Origin: Oscillibacter sp.
GTDB taxonomy: Bacteria > Bacillota > Clostridia > Oscillospirales > Oscillospiraceae
NCBI GenBank assembly: GCA_003487665.1
Contig: DNFA01000080.1
Location: 5,786 to 28,469 of the forward strand
Direction of reading: 5' to 3'
DNA: 22,684 nt
Positions 1-6,259 of this stretch are shown here, piece after piece. Both the position numbers and the translations under genes were made by a program. Numbering within the stretch: position 1 is the first letter of the stretch; each line of letters opens with the position of its first letter. The notes under the pieces were generated by a model. The model was not told where the DNA came from and made no database searches. It worked only from the letters and a program-made list of their open reading frames with translations.

Positions 1-39
1 CGCACTGGCTCGGAATGACAGACTTTTTTGACAGACTGA

Positions 40-66
40 AGCGGGAGGGGCAAAGCTCCTCCCGCT
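40..66. terminator. Hairpin terminator downstream of the uracil permease
   Basis: A 12-bp stem (one G-U pair) closes on an AAA loop about 25 bp past the permease stop. On the plus strand it is followed by GCTTTTCC; on the minus strand the tail is only TTCAG. It probably ends the minus-strand permease transcript and may also end a plus-strand gene entering from the left edge. The tails are weak in both directions, so termination efficiency is uncertain. Confidence 0.6.
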
Positions 67-90
67 GCTTTTCCGTTGGATCGATTTGAA

Positions 91-1428
91 TCAATAGCTG
101 CCCAGGTCGGCGCTGGCGTCGCCCTCGACGCTCTTGCCGAACTCGTAGTCGTTGCCGGGCAGGAGAGCGTTCAGGATCACGCCCGCCAGAGCCGCGATAG
201 CCAGACCGGTCAGGGTGATGTCGGCGCTGCCCACGGTGAAGGTGATGCCGCCGGTGGAGCTGAAGCCCAGGCCGCAGACGAAGATCACCGCGGCGATGAT
301 AAGGTTGCGGGACTTGGTCAGGTCAACGCGGTTCTCCACCACGTTGCGCACGCCCACCGCAGAGATCATGCCGTACAGCACGAAGCTGACGCCGCCCACG
401 ATGGCCGTGGGGATGGAGTTCACCAGCGCGTCGAACTTGGGGGAGAAGCTGAGGATGATGGCATACAGCGCAGCCAGACGGATGACACGGGGATCGTACA
501 CGCGGCTCAGCGCCAGCACGCCGGTGTTCTCGCCGTAGGTGGTGTTGGCGGGGCCGCCGAACATACCGGCGAAGGCGGTGGCCAGACCGTCGCCCAGCAG
601 GGTGCGGTGCAGACCGGGATCCTCGATGAAGTTCTTGCCGGTGGTGGAGGAGATGGCGGAGATGTCGCCGATGTGCTCCATCATGGCGGCGATGGCGATG
701 GGCGCCATGACCAGGATGGAGGTCACGTCGAACTTGGCGATGACGAATTTCTGCAGACCCACGATGTCGGCGCCGGCCACCGCGGTGAAGTCCACCTTAC
801 CGGCGATCAGCGCCACGATGTACGCGCCTACCACGCCCAGCAGGATGGGGATGATCTTGATCATGCCCTTGCCCCAGATGTTGGCCACGATGATGATGGC
901 GATGGCCACCAGTGCCAGCCACCAGCAGGTGGAGGCGTTGGTCACGGCGGTGCCGGACAGGTTCAGGCCGATGAGGATGATGATGGGGCCGGTGACGATG
1001 GGCGGGAAGAATCGCATGACCTTCTTGGCGCCCACCAGCTTGAACAGCAGCGCCAGCACCAGATACAGCAGACCCGCGATCACCACGCCGCCCAGCGCGT
1101 AGGGCAGCTTCTCCTCGCCGGTCATGGCGGCGAACTTGCCGCTGTTCAGATCAGCCACCGCCTGGAAGCCGCCCAGGAACGCGAAGGAGGAGCCCAGGAA
1201 GGCGGGTATCTTGAACTTGGTACAGACGTGGAACAGCAGTGTGCCGATACCGGCGAACAGCAGGGTGGTCTGGATGGACAGGGGCAGTCCGTAGCCCGTC
1301 ACCAGAATGGGCACCAGCACCGTAGCGCCGAACATGGCGAACAGGTGCTGCAGGCCCAGCAGGAGCATCCGGGGTATGCCCAGCTCCCGCGCGTCGTAGA
1401 TGGCGTCGTGTCCGAGTTTTTTGTTCAT
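91..1428 (-). CDS. uraA: Uracil permease, NCS2 (nucleobase:cation symporter-2) family
   Basis: This 445-residue polytopic membrane protein imports uracil by cation symport, feeding pyrimidine salvage. It begins MNKKLGHD and is hydrophobic throughout. The signature stretch GGPANTTYGENTG near residues 290-300 matches the UraA substrate/proton site (the TTYGEN glutamate), and HIGDISAISSTTG lies before it. Full length compares well with about 430 residues for UraA. The ATG at 1428 is preceded by AGAGAGG; longer in-frame starts run back through the leader terminator and are rejected. Xanthine permeases share the fold, but the TYGEN motif favours uracil. The gene sits alone behind its own promoter and a leader-peptide attenuator (1489-1590), so expression is probably set by pyrimidine nucleotide supply. 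Confidence 0.93.
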   Translation of the reverse strand: MNKKLGHDAIYDARELGIPRMLLLGLQHLFAMFGATVLVPILVTGYGLPLSIQTTLLFAGIGTLLFHVCTKFKIPAFLGSSFAFLGGFQAVADLNSGKFAAMTGEEKLPYALGGVVIAGLLYLVLALLFKLVGAKKVMRFFPPIVTGPIIILIGLNLSGTAVTNASTCWWLALVAIAIIIVANIWGKGMIKIIPILLGVVGAYIVALIAGKVDFTAVAGADIVGLQKFVIAKFDVTSILVMAPIAIAAMMEHIGDISAISSTTGKNFIEDPGLHRTLLGDGLATAFAGMFGGPANTTYGENTGVLALSRVYDPRVIRLAALYAIILSFSPKFDALVNSIPTAIVGGVSFVLYGMISAVGVRNVVENRVDLTKSRNLIIAAVIFVCGLGFSSTGGITFTVGSADITLTGLAIAALAGVILNALLPGNDYEFGKSVEGDASADLGSY

Positions 1429-1488
1429 GTGTTGTGACCTCTCTTTCTCGTTCTTCTGTGTATGTTGACTTTTACTTGCAAACAGCCT

Positions 1489-1517
1489 AAAAAAATGACC
1501 GGTGAAAAACACCGGTC
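1489..1517 (-). terminator. Leader attenuator terminator of uraA
   Basis: On the minus strand GACCGGTG, a TTTTT loop and CACCGGTC form a perfect 8-bp stem (1510-1517 with 1497-1504), followed by A and seven T residues (1489-1495). It lies between the uraA promoter and the uraA start, about 60 nt upstream of the ATG, so it must act as an attenuator, not as an end-of-gene terminator. The last two bases of the leader-peptide stop codon are the first two bases of the stem. Confidence 0.85.
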
Positions 1518-1590
1518 AAATGGAAACAATATCAGAAACAAAAACAGAAGGAGCGTCCGTCCGCTTTTTCACAACAGTCTTGCAGGTCAT
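1516..1590 (-). CDS. 24-residue uraA leader peptide
   Basis: A short reading frame MTCKTVVKKRTDAPSV... (24 residues, TGA stop) starts 25 nt after the predicted transcription start, behind a strong GAGGAGG site 8 nt from the ATG. Its stop codon enters the attenuator stem. The mRNA for its last codons is very U-rich (21 of 35 nt up to the stop). The peptide itself has no run of one regulatory amino acid, so coding content is unlikely to be the signal. The layout matches the E. coli pyrBI leader, where UTP-dependent RNA polymerase pausing lets a translating ribosome disrupt the terminator. I see the frame, ribosome site, U-rich tract and terminator; the mechanism is inferred. Confidence 0.65.
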   Translation of the reverse strand: MTCKTVVKKRTDAPSVFVSDIVSI

Positions 1591-1621
1591 GGCACGTTCC
1601 TCCTCTCGATTTGTCCTGCCT

Positions 1622-1650
1622 ATTATACGGGGCGTTCCGCCAAAAAGCAA
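1622..1650 (-). promoter_or_regulatory. Sigma-A promoter of uraA
   Basis: TTGCTT (1645-1650) and TATAAT (1622-1627) are separated by 17 bp on the minus strand. Transcription would start near 1615, giving a leader of about 187 nt that includes the leader peptide and attenuator. It lies only 62 bp past the bioY stop, so uraA is probably transcribed separately from bioY. Confidence 0.8.
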
Positions 1651-1712
1651 TACATGTCTGCTCCAATTCTGCGGCGGATGCACAGAAGTGCTTTTGTTCG
1701 TATTGCACAAGT

Positions 1713-2273
1713 TCATTCACTCTGCTTATGGCTGCCATCGGCCAGCTTCAGCCGCCGCCGCAGCACCGGGCACACGCCCGCCGCCACGATGATCTTCACC
1801 GCGTCGCCGGGCAGATAGGGCAGCATCCCCGCCCACAGCAGCGCGGACAGCGTCATGCCCTTTCCCATGTAGACGTTGAGGATCAGCGCCATATAGGGCA
1901 TACCCACGGCATACAGCACCGCCAGACCCGCCAGCGACGCCAGCGCCATCCGCCGGGGGTCAAGGCTCTCACCCGCCGCGGCGCCCACCACCCACGCCGC
2001 CGGGATCAGCCCCAGCAGGAAGCCGAAGGTGGGCTGGAACACATAGCCGAAGCCGCCGCCCATGGTAAAAATGGGCAGCCCCACCAGTCCCAGACACACA
2101 TATATCAGCTGGCTCAGCGCGCCCCACTTCCGCCCCAGCAGCAGCCCCGCCATGGCGGTGAACAGGTATTGCAGCGTCACGGAGCTGTATCCCATGGGGA
2201 TGCGCATAAACGCGCCCGCCGCCGTCAGTGCGGCCAGCAGCGCCGTATATACCAGCTTGCGTGTGTTGTTCAT
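1713..2273 (-). CDS. bioY: BioY biotin transporter S component
   Basis: This 186-residue integral membrane protein is the substrate-binding component of an energy-coupling-factor (ECF) biotin importer. It has about six hydrophobic segments and the BioY-type stretch GALSQLIYVCLGLVGLPIF, then GGFGYVFQPTFGFLLG, both characteristic of the family. The ATG at 2273 has GGGAGG 8 nt upstream; an upstream extension is rejected because it starts within the promoter. No EcfA/EcfT genes are adjacent, so the energizing module is presumably shared and encoded elsewhere, as usual in Firmicutes. Divergence from birA places biotin uptake and biotin attachment under one intergenic region (2274-2516), which suggests biotin-responsive control. 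Confidence 0.93.
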   Translation of the reverse strand: MNNTRKLVYTALLAALTAAGAFMRIPMGYSSVTLQYLFTAMAGLLLGRKWGALSQLIYVCLGLVGLPIFTMGGGFGYVFQPTFGFLLGLIPAAWVVGAAAGESLDPRRMALASLAGLAVLYAVGMPYMALILNVYMGKGMTLSALLWAGMLPYLPGDAVKIIVAAGVCPVLRRRLKLADGSHKQSE

Positions 2274-2305
2274 GGCGGTCGCCTCCCGTGCCTTTCTTTG
2301 CCCCG

Positions 2306-2334
2306 ATGATACTAAAAATCTCAGCACCTGTCAA
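2306..2334 (-). promoter_or_regulatory. Sigma-A promoter of bioY
   Basis: A consensus TTGACA (2329-2334) and TATCAT (2306-2311) with 17-bp spacing lie on the minus strand, giving a start near 2299 and a 26-nt leader. The 42-bp palindrome at 2340-2381 begins 5 bp upstream of the -35 box, where an activator or an upstream operator would sit. Confidence 0.85.
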
Positions 2335-2339
2335 CTATA

Positions 2340-2381
2340 CAGCTTGGCGGAAAAGTCCGAACGGACTTTTCCGCCAAGCTG
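2340..2381. repeat. Perfect 42-bp palindrome between bioY and birA
   Basis: Two perfect 20-bp arms (2340-2359 and 2362-2381) flank AA. The core AAAAGTCCG-AA-CGGACTTTT would make a bidirectional A/T-flanked hairpin. It is outside both predicted transcripts: upstream of the bioY -35 box and about 78 bp upstream of the birA -35 box. It does not match the BirA, BioR or BioQ operator patterns I know. Options are an operator, a dispersed palindromic repeat, or a relic terminator. Confidence 0.8.
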
Positions 2382-2458
2382 CCTGCAAAATCTCAAAATT
2401 AAATACTATATCCTTCCCTCCGATATTTGTGACCGGGCGGATTTATCGACAGACTATA

Positions 2459-2487
2459 TTTACAAATACGGCTCCCGGTGGTAAAAT
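2459..2487 (+). promoter_or_regulatory. Sigma-A promoter of birA
   Basis: TTTACA (2459-2464), 17 bp, TAAAAT (2482-2487). Transcription would start near 2494 and the AAGGGAGG site at 2501 follows at once. It likely drives birA and the two chromate transporter genes. Confidence 0.7.
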
Positions 2488-2516
2488 TGGGTTTCCGATG
2501 AAGGGAGGTGCCGCCT

Positions 2517-3254
2517 GTGGCATGGAGCATCCTGCGCTGCGATGAAGTGGATTCCACCAATAACGTATGCAAGACGCTGGCCGCGCAGGGCGCGGATGAC
2601 ACGGCGGTCATCGCCCGGCGTCAGACCGCCGGGAAAGGCCGTCTGGGGCGCTCGTTCCTGTCGCCGGAGGGCGGGCTGTACCTGTCCGTCCTGTGGCGCG
2701 GCTGCCCCGCCGGGCAGCTGCTCACCGTCACGCCGCTGGCGGCGGTGGCCGTGTGCCGCGCCATCCAGCAGACCTGCGGCGCGGTGTGCGGGATCAAGTG
2801 GTGCAACGACGTGGTGCTGAACGGAAAAAAGCTGTGCGGTATCCTGACGGAGTCCTCCCTGCGGCCGGACGGCGGCGCGGAGTGGCTGGTGGTGGGCATC
2901 GGCGTCAACGTGGCGCAGACGGCCTTTCCGCCGGATATCGCGGACATGGCCGCCTCCCTTGCCATGCAGGGGTACAGCGTGTCCCCGGACGCGCTGGCAG
3001 AGGTGCTGCTGGAGCAGCTGACGGCCATGCGGCAGGCGCTGCCCCATCCGCAGGCGTGGCGGGAGGAATACCGCCGCCGGTGCGTGAATCTTGGTCGGCC
3101 GGTGCGGGTGCTGCGGGGCGATGCGTCCCGACAGGCCGCGGCGCTAGACGTGGATCAGCAGTTCGGCCTGACGGTGCGATACGAAAACGGTGAGACGGAG
3201 ACAGTCCGCAGCGGCGAGGTGTCGGTGCGGGGACTGTACGGATATATGGAATGA
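2517..3254 (+). CDS. birA: Biotin-[acetyl-CoA-carboxylase] ligase, no DNA-binding domain
   Basis: This cytoplasmic enzyme activates biotin with ATP and transfers it to the lysine of biotin carboxyl carrier proteins. The 245-residue sequence has the adenylate/biotin loop GKGRLGR at residues 39-45, KWCND at 94-98, the GKKLCGIL lysine region at 103-110, and GIGVNV at 127-132, followed by a small C-terminal domain. It lacks the N-terminal helix-turn-helix of E. coli BirA, so it is a group I ligase and cannot repress bioY by that route. I chose GTG at 2517 because AAGGGAGG (2501-2508) is 8 nt upstream; an earlier in-frame GTG at 2508 overlaps that site. The downstream gene begins 12 nt after the stop. 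Confidence 0.92.
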   Translation: MAWSILRCDEVDSTNNVCKTLAAQGADDTAVIARRQTAGKGRLGRSFLSPEGGLYLSVLWRGCPAGQLLTVTPLAAVAVCRAIQQTCGAVCGIKWCNDVVLNGKKLCGILTESSLRPDGGAEWLVVGIGVNVAQTAFPPDIADMAASLAMQGYSVSPDALAEVLLEQLTAMRQALPHPQAWREEYRRRCVNLGRPVRVLRGDASRQAAALDVDQQFGLTVRYENGETETVRSGEVSVRGLYGYME

Positions 3255-3266
3255 GGTGATACGAGC

Positions 3267-3815
3267 ATGAACGCAAAACTTCTCGGTCAGCTGTTCCTCA
3301 CCTTTGCCAAGGTGGGGGTCATGACCTTCGGAGGCGGCATGGCCATGCTGCCCATCCTCCAGCGCGAGGTGGTGGAGGACAAGGGCTGGGCCACGGATGA
3401 GGAGCTGGTGGACTACTTCGCCATCGGCCAGTGTACCCCCGGTATCATCGCCGTGAACACCGCTACCTTCGTGGGGCAGAAGCAGGCCGGTATCCTGGGC
3501 GGCATCGCGGCCACGCTGGGCATCGTGTTCCCGTCCCTTGTGATCATTACGGCGCTGGCGGGCGTCATCAACAGCTTTTCCCATCTGGCGTGGGTGCAGC
3601 ACGCCTTCGCGGGCATCCGTGTGTGCGTGTGCGTGCTGATCTTCAACGCCGTGGTGAAGCTGCTGAAGGGCTCCGTCAAGGACTGGCCGGCGGCGCTGAT
3701 CTTCGCGGCGGTGCTGGCGGCGGCGCTGCTCACCGACCTGTCGCCTGTCATCTTCGTGGCGGGAGCCGCGGCGCTGGGCATCGTCATCCAGAACGTTATA
3801 AGGAGGGCGAAATAA
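3267..3815 (+). CDS. Chromate transporter, N-type half (CHR family)
   Basis: This 182-residue membrane protein is a short single-domain member of the CHR superfamily. It carries the TFGGGMAMLPILQREV signature near residues 18-33 and GQCTPGIIAVNTATFVG near 59-75. Single-domain CHR proteins usually occur as adjacent pairs that work together, and the next gene is the partner. The ribosome site GAGGTGAT overlaps the birA stop. The pair may export chromate, but in anaerobic gut bacteria the physiological substrate is not established. It is probably cotranscribed with birA. Confidence 0.88.
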   Translation: MNAKLLGQLFLTFAKVGVMTFGGGMAMLPILQREVVEDKGWATDEELVDYFAIGQCTPGIIAVNTATFVGQKQAGILGGIAATLGIVFPSLVIITALAGVINSFSHLAWVQHAFAGIRVCVCVLIFNAVVKLLKGSVKDWPAALIFAAVLAAALLTDLSPVIFVAGAAALGIVIQNVIRRAK

Positions 3816-4375
3816 TGCTGTACCTCCAATTGTTCTGGGAATTCTTCAAAACCGGCCTGTTCGCCGTGGGCGGCGGACTGGCCACCTTACCCTTTCTGCA
3901 GGATATGGCCGACCGCACCGGCTGGTTCACCCACGCGCAGCTGGCGGATATGCTGGCGGTGTCGGAGTCCACGCCGGGGCCTATCGGCGTGAACATGGCC
4001 ACCTATGTGGGCTTCACCACCGGCGGCGTCGGCGGCGCGCTGGTGGCTACCCTCGGACTGGTAGCGCCCTCCGTCATCGTCATTCTCATCGTGGCGGCGT
4101 TCCTGAAGGCCTTCCGCGACAGTAAGTGGGTCAACGCGGCGTTCTACGGCCTGCGCCCGGCCTCCACCGCTCTGGTGGCGGCGGCGGGCATCTCCGTGGT
4201 GCCCATCGCCCTGCTGCACAGCGGCATGACCGGCTTCGCCGCCCTGAACTGGCCGGCCATCGCGCTGGCGGCGGTGCTGCTGGTGTGTACCAACTGGGTG
4301 CCGGTGGTAAAGAAATGGCACCCCATCGTGTTCATCGGCATCTCCGCGCTGGTGGGCGTCCTGCTGAAATTCTGA
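3815..4375 (+). CDS. Chromate transporter, second half (CHR family)
   Basis: The 186-residue partner of the preceding gene. It repeats the CHR signatures as FAVGGGLATLPFLQDM near residues 16-31 and SESTPGPIGVNMATYVG near 50-66. Its ATG overlaps the preceding TAA by one base (TAATG), with AGGAGGG upstream, so the two are translationally coupled and probably made in equal amounts as a heterodimer. A strong bidirectional terminator follows the stop. Transport of chromate is a family-level assignment only. Confidence 0.88.
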   Translation: MLYLQLFWEFFKTGLFAVGGGLATLPFLQDMADRTGWFTHAQLADMLAVSESTPGPIGVNMATYVGFTTGGVGGALVATLGLVAPSVIVILIVAAFLKAFRDSKWVNAAFYGLRPASTALVAAAGISVVPIALLHSGMTGFAALNWPAIALAAVLLVCTNWVPVVKKWHPIVFIGISALVGVLLKF

Positions 4376-4377
4376 GT

Positions 4378-4416
4378 AAAAAAAGGAAGCGGTGCACAGC
4401 ACCGCTTCCTTTTTTT
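4378..4416. terminator. Bidirectional terminator between convergent genes
   Basis: A perfect 18-bp stem (4378-4395 with 4399-4416) with ACA loop has seven A residues at its foot on one side and seven T residues on the other, so it works on both strands. It ends the chromate transporter operon and overlaps the TAA of the minus-strand antiporter. Confidence 0.92.
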
Positions 4417-5755
4417 ACAGCCCCGCCACCAGCAGCGCGGCGGCGGACAGCGTCCCCACCGCCAGCGCGTAGGGCGTGGTGGCGCGGATGATGGTCAGGT
4501 TGGACACGCCGGAGCCTGCGGTGGTCATCAGCACCGCGTCGGCGTAGAAGCACAGACTGTACCCCAGCGTCACGCCGCTCATGACGGCGGCGATCATCAG
4601 CGGTGCGGCCACTCCCGCCGCCAGCCCCATGGGGATGAACACCGGTATGGCGATGGTCATCACCGCCCAGCAGCCGCCTACGGCGAACACCGTCAGCGCC
4701 ACCAGAAGGAACGCCAGCGGCGCGATGAGATACGCGGGCACGGCACTGCCGATGCCGTTGATGAGAATGTCGAACAGCCCCAGCGCACGGTTGGCGTCGC
4801 TGAGCATCAGCCCGAAGCCCACCACAATGGCGATGCTCACCATGCCCTTGGCGCCCGCGAAGAAGTGGCTGAAATATTCGCCCACCGTCATGCGCCTCCG
4901 GAGCACATACAGCAGGAACTGTACCACCAGCGCGATGACGATGCCGTGCAGCAGGTCGTTGTCAAAAAGGACGGTGCCGCCCACCAGCGCCGCCAGCGGG
5001 ATGATGGCGTTCCACGCGGAGGAGACGTTGTCCTCGTCCACGTCCGCGATGTCCACCAGCTTTTCCGCGGAGCCGGACTGCTCAAAGGGCGCGCCGCCGG
5101 ACGCCACCCGCCGGTACGCCTGCTTCAGCCCGCCCACCTTGGGAAATGCGCCCAGCGCCAGCAGCAGGCTCAGCAGTATCATAGCCAGCGGATAAAACAT
5201 AAACGGCACGGCGCGCAGATAGTCGTCAAACCCCAGTCCAAAATCGGAGATCAGCCCCACGCTGAAGGCCGTCCAGCTGGTGAACGGCACCGTGACGCAC
5301 AGGCAGCAGGCCATGATGTTGGTCTGCACCGCCAGATGCTCGCGGGGGATGCGGTTTCTGTCGCTTACGCCCCGCAGGGAGATGGTCACCGTCAGCGCGT
5401 TGAGGTATTCGTCCACAAACATGACCACCGACAAAAGCCACGCCAGCAGCAGCGTGCGCCGGGGCGTGGAGGCCACCTTTGCCAGCAGGTCGCGGAAGCC
5501 CATCAGCCCACCGGAGGCCTGAAACAGGGCGATCATGCCGCCGAAGCTGATGATGACGCAGAGGGCAAACTGATAGGACGAGCTTGACAGGGTGGCGTAC
5601 ATGGCCTCGATGGTGCCGGTGATGAACCGTTCCCGGTGTACCAGCACCATGGCCAGCAGGGTGGCGAGCACCATGGCGTCCGCCATCTTGCGGCTTTTGA
5701 GCGCGTATATGATCAGAAACAGCAGCGGTATAAACGCCAGAACAGCGTGCAGCAT
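4415..5755 (-). CDS. Na+/H+ antiporter, NhaC family
   Basis: A 446-residue polytopic membrane protein with about 11-12 hydrophobic segments, for sodium export or pH homeostasis by Na+/H+ exchange. NhaC-type features include the MFVDEYLNALTVTISLR region near residues 118-135 (acidic residues inside a membrane segment) and VGGCWAVMTIAIPVFIPMG near 362-380. The ATG at 5755 follows AAGGAG by 6 nt. Some family members exchange other ion pairs or organic acids, so the substrate is not certain. The stop lies inside the shared terminator. The gene overlaps the 3' end of a short upstream frame (5713-5871), so its translation may be coupled to it. Confidence 0.82.
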   Translation of the reverse strand: MLHAVLAFIPLLFLIIYALKSRKMADAMVLATLLAMVLVHRERFITGTIEAMYATLSSSSYQFALCVIISFGGMIALFQASGGLMGFRDLLAKVASTPRRTLLLAWLLSVVMFVDEYLNALTVTISLRGVSDRNRIPREHLAVQTNIMACCLCVTVPFTSWTAFSVGLISDFGLGFDDYLRAVPFMFYPLAMILLSLLLALGAFPKVGGLKQAYRRVASGGAPFEQSGSAEKLVDIADVDEDNVSSAWNAIIPLAALVGGTVLFDNDLLHGIVIALVVQFLLYVLRRRMTVGEYFSHFFAGAKGMVSIAIVVGFGLMLSDANRALGLFDILINGIGSAVPAYLIAPLAFLLVALTVFAVGGCWAVMTIAIPVFIPMGLAAGVAAPLMIAAVMSGVTLGYSLCFYADAVLMTTAGSGVSNLTIIRATTPYALAVGTLSAAALLVAGL

Positions 5756-5871
5756 GGTGTACTCCTTTCTTCGCCTCCGTACAGGCGGTGGCCACAGTGG
5801 AAGCCGCATTTGGCCAGAATGGACGTCAGTCCGGCAAACAGCGCCGAACCGAATGCAAACAGTATCCACAT
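5713..5871 (-). pseudogene. N-terminal remnant of an EamA/DMT transporter in the antiporter leader
   Basis: A 52-codon frame begins MWILFAFGSALFAGLTSILA, which looks like the first membrane helix of EamA-type drug/metabolite transporters, complete with start codon and GAAGGAG 11 nt upstream. After about 22 residues (at ...AKCG) the expected family sequence is lost and the frame runs on as FHCGHRLYGGEERS..., ending 40 nt inside the antiporter gene. I read it as a truncated gene. It could also persist as a small membrane peptide that couples translation of the antiporter. It lies within the predicted transcript. Confidence 0.5.
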
Positions 5872-5910
5872 GACCCGTCACGCTCCTTCTGTGCGGTACC
5901 CTGCATATCG

Positions 5911-5939
5911 ATTATATCCCGCCGCAGCCGGTAATGCAA
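5911..5939 (-). promoter_or_regulatory. Sigma-A promoter of the antiporter transcript
   Basis: TTGCAT (5934-5939), 17 bp, TATAAT (5911-5916) on the minus strand. The start near 5904 gives a leader that contains the EamA-like frame before the antiporter. Confidence 0.8.
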
Positions 5940-6071
5940 GGTGTGCGCGGACAAATCAGCCGCTGATGGGCACGGAAGGGGACAATTGTTTCCGGCAAAT
6001 GACATTGACAAAGGTGGAAACTCCGTTTCCTTCCCGGCGGCGGGCAGCGGGAGAGGGAAGGCGCAATTGCA

Positions 6072-6130
6072 GTGCAAGTTACGTACAAGTTATGTACAAG
6101 TCATGTACAAGTAAGTTATGTACATTTTAT
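6072..6130 (+). repeat. Five 11-bp direct repeats upstream of the surface-protein promoter
   Basis: Units are GTGCAAGTTAC (6072), GTACAAGTTAT (6083), GTACAAGTCAT (6094), GTACAAGT-aag-TTAT with an insertion (6105-6119) and GTACATTTTAT (6120-6130). The 11-bp period places each copy on roughly the same DNA face. The array ends 12 bp before the -35 box of the large surface-protein gene, as expected for cooperative binding of a regulator. It does not match the LytTR consensus I know. Confidence 0.75.
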
Positions 6131-6142
6131 ATGCATTTCCTC

Positions 6143-6171
6143 TTGCTTTTTGCAGCGTTGTATGGCATAAT
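6143..6171 (+). promoter_or_regulatory. Sigma-A promoter of the large surface protein
   Basis: TTGCTT (6143-6148), 17 bp, CATAAT (6166-6171). The predicted start is near 6178, giving a leader of about 82 nt before the ATG at 6260. The region between the antiporter promoter and this point (5940-6142) holds no gene. It has the 11-bp repeat array and two small palindromes, one around GGACAATTGTTTCC (about 5980-5995) and GGAAACTCCGTTTCC (6016-6030). Confidence 0.65.
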
Positions 6172-6259
6172 GGTGGTATACGTGCCATGCGGCGAAAATT
6201 CGTTCCCCTGAGGTGCGCGCGGGAGAGCGCGGGGACGTGAGGAGGAAAAGGAGAGGACT

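Noticed and set aside
76..1437. 453-codon plus-strand frame opposite the uracil permease
   Set aside because: Low-complexity His/Gly/Asp/Gln-rich shadow of a membrane protein gene; no ribosome site.
1590..1620. Possible PyrR-binding sequence in the uraA leader (ATCGAGAGGAGG)
   Set aside because: Only partial resemblance to the PyrR site, overlapping an ordinary ribosome binding site, and the paired stem expected around it is missing.
6072..6130. LytTR-type (AgrA/ComE) binding sites in the 11-bp repeats
   Set aside because: The copies do not fit the 9-bp LytTR consensus at several positions and the 11-bp spacing differs from the usual two-turn spacing.
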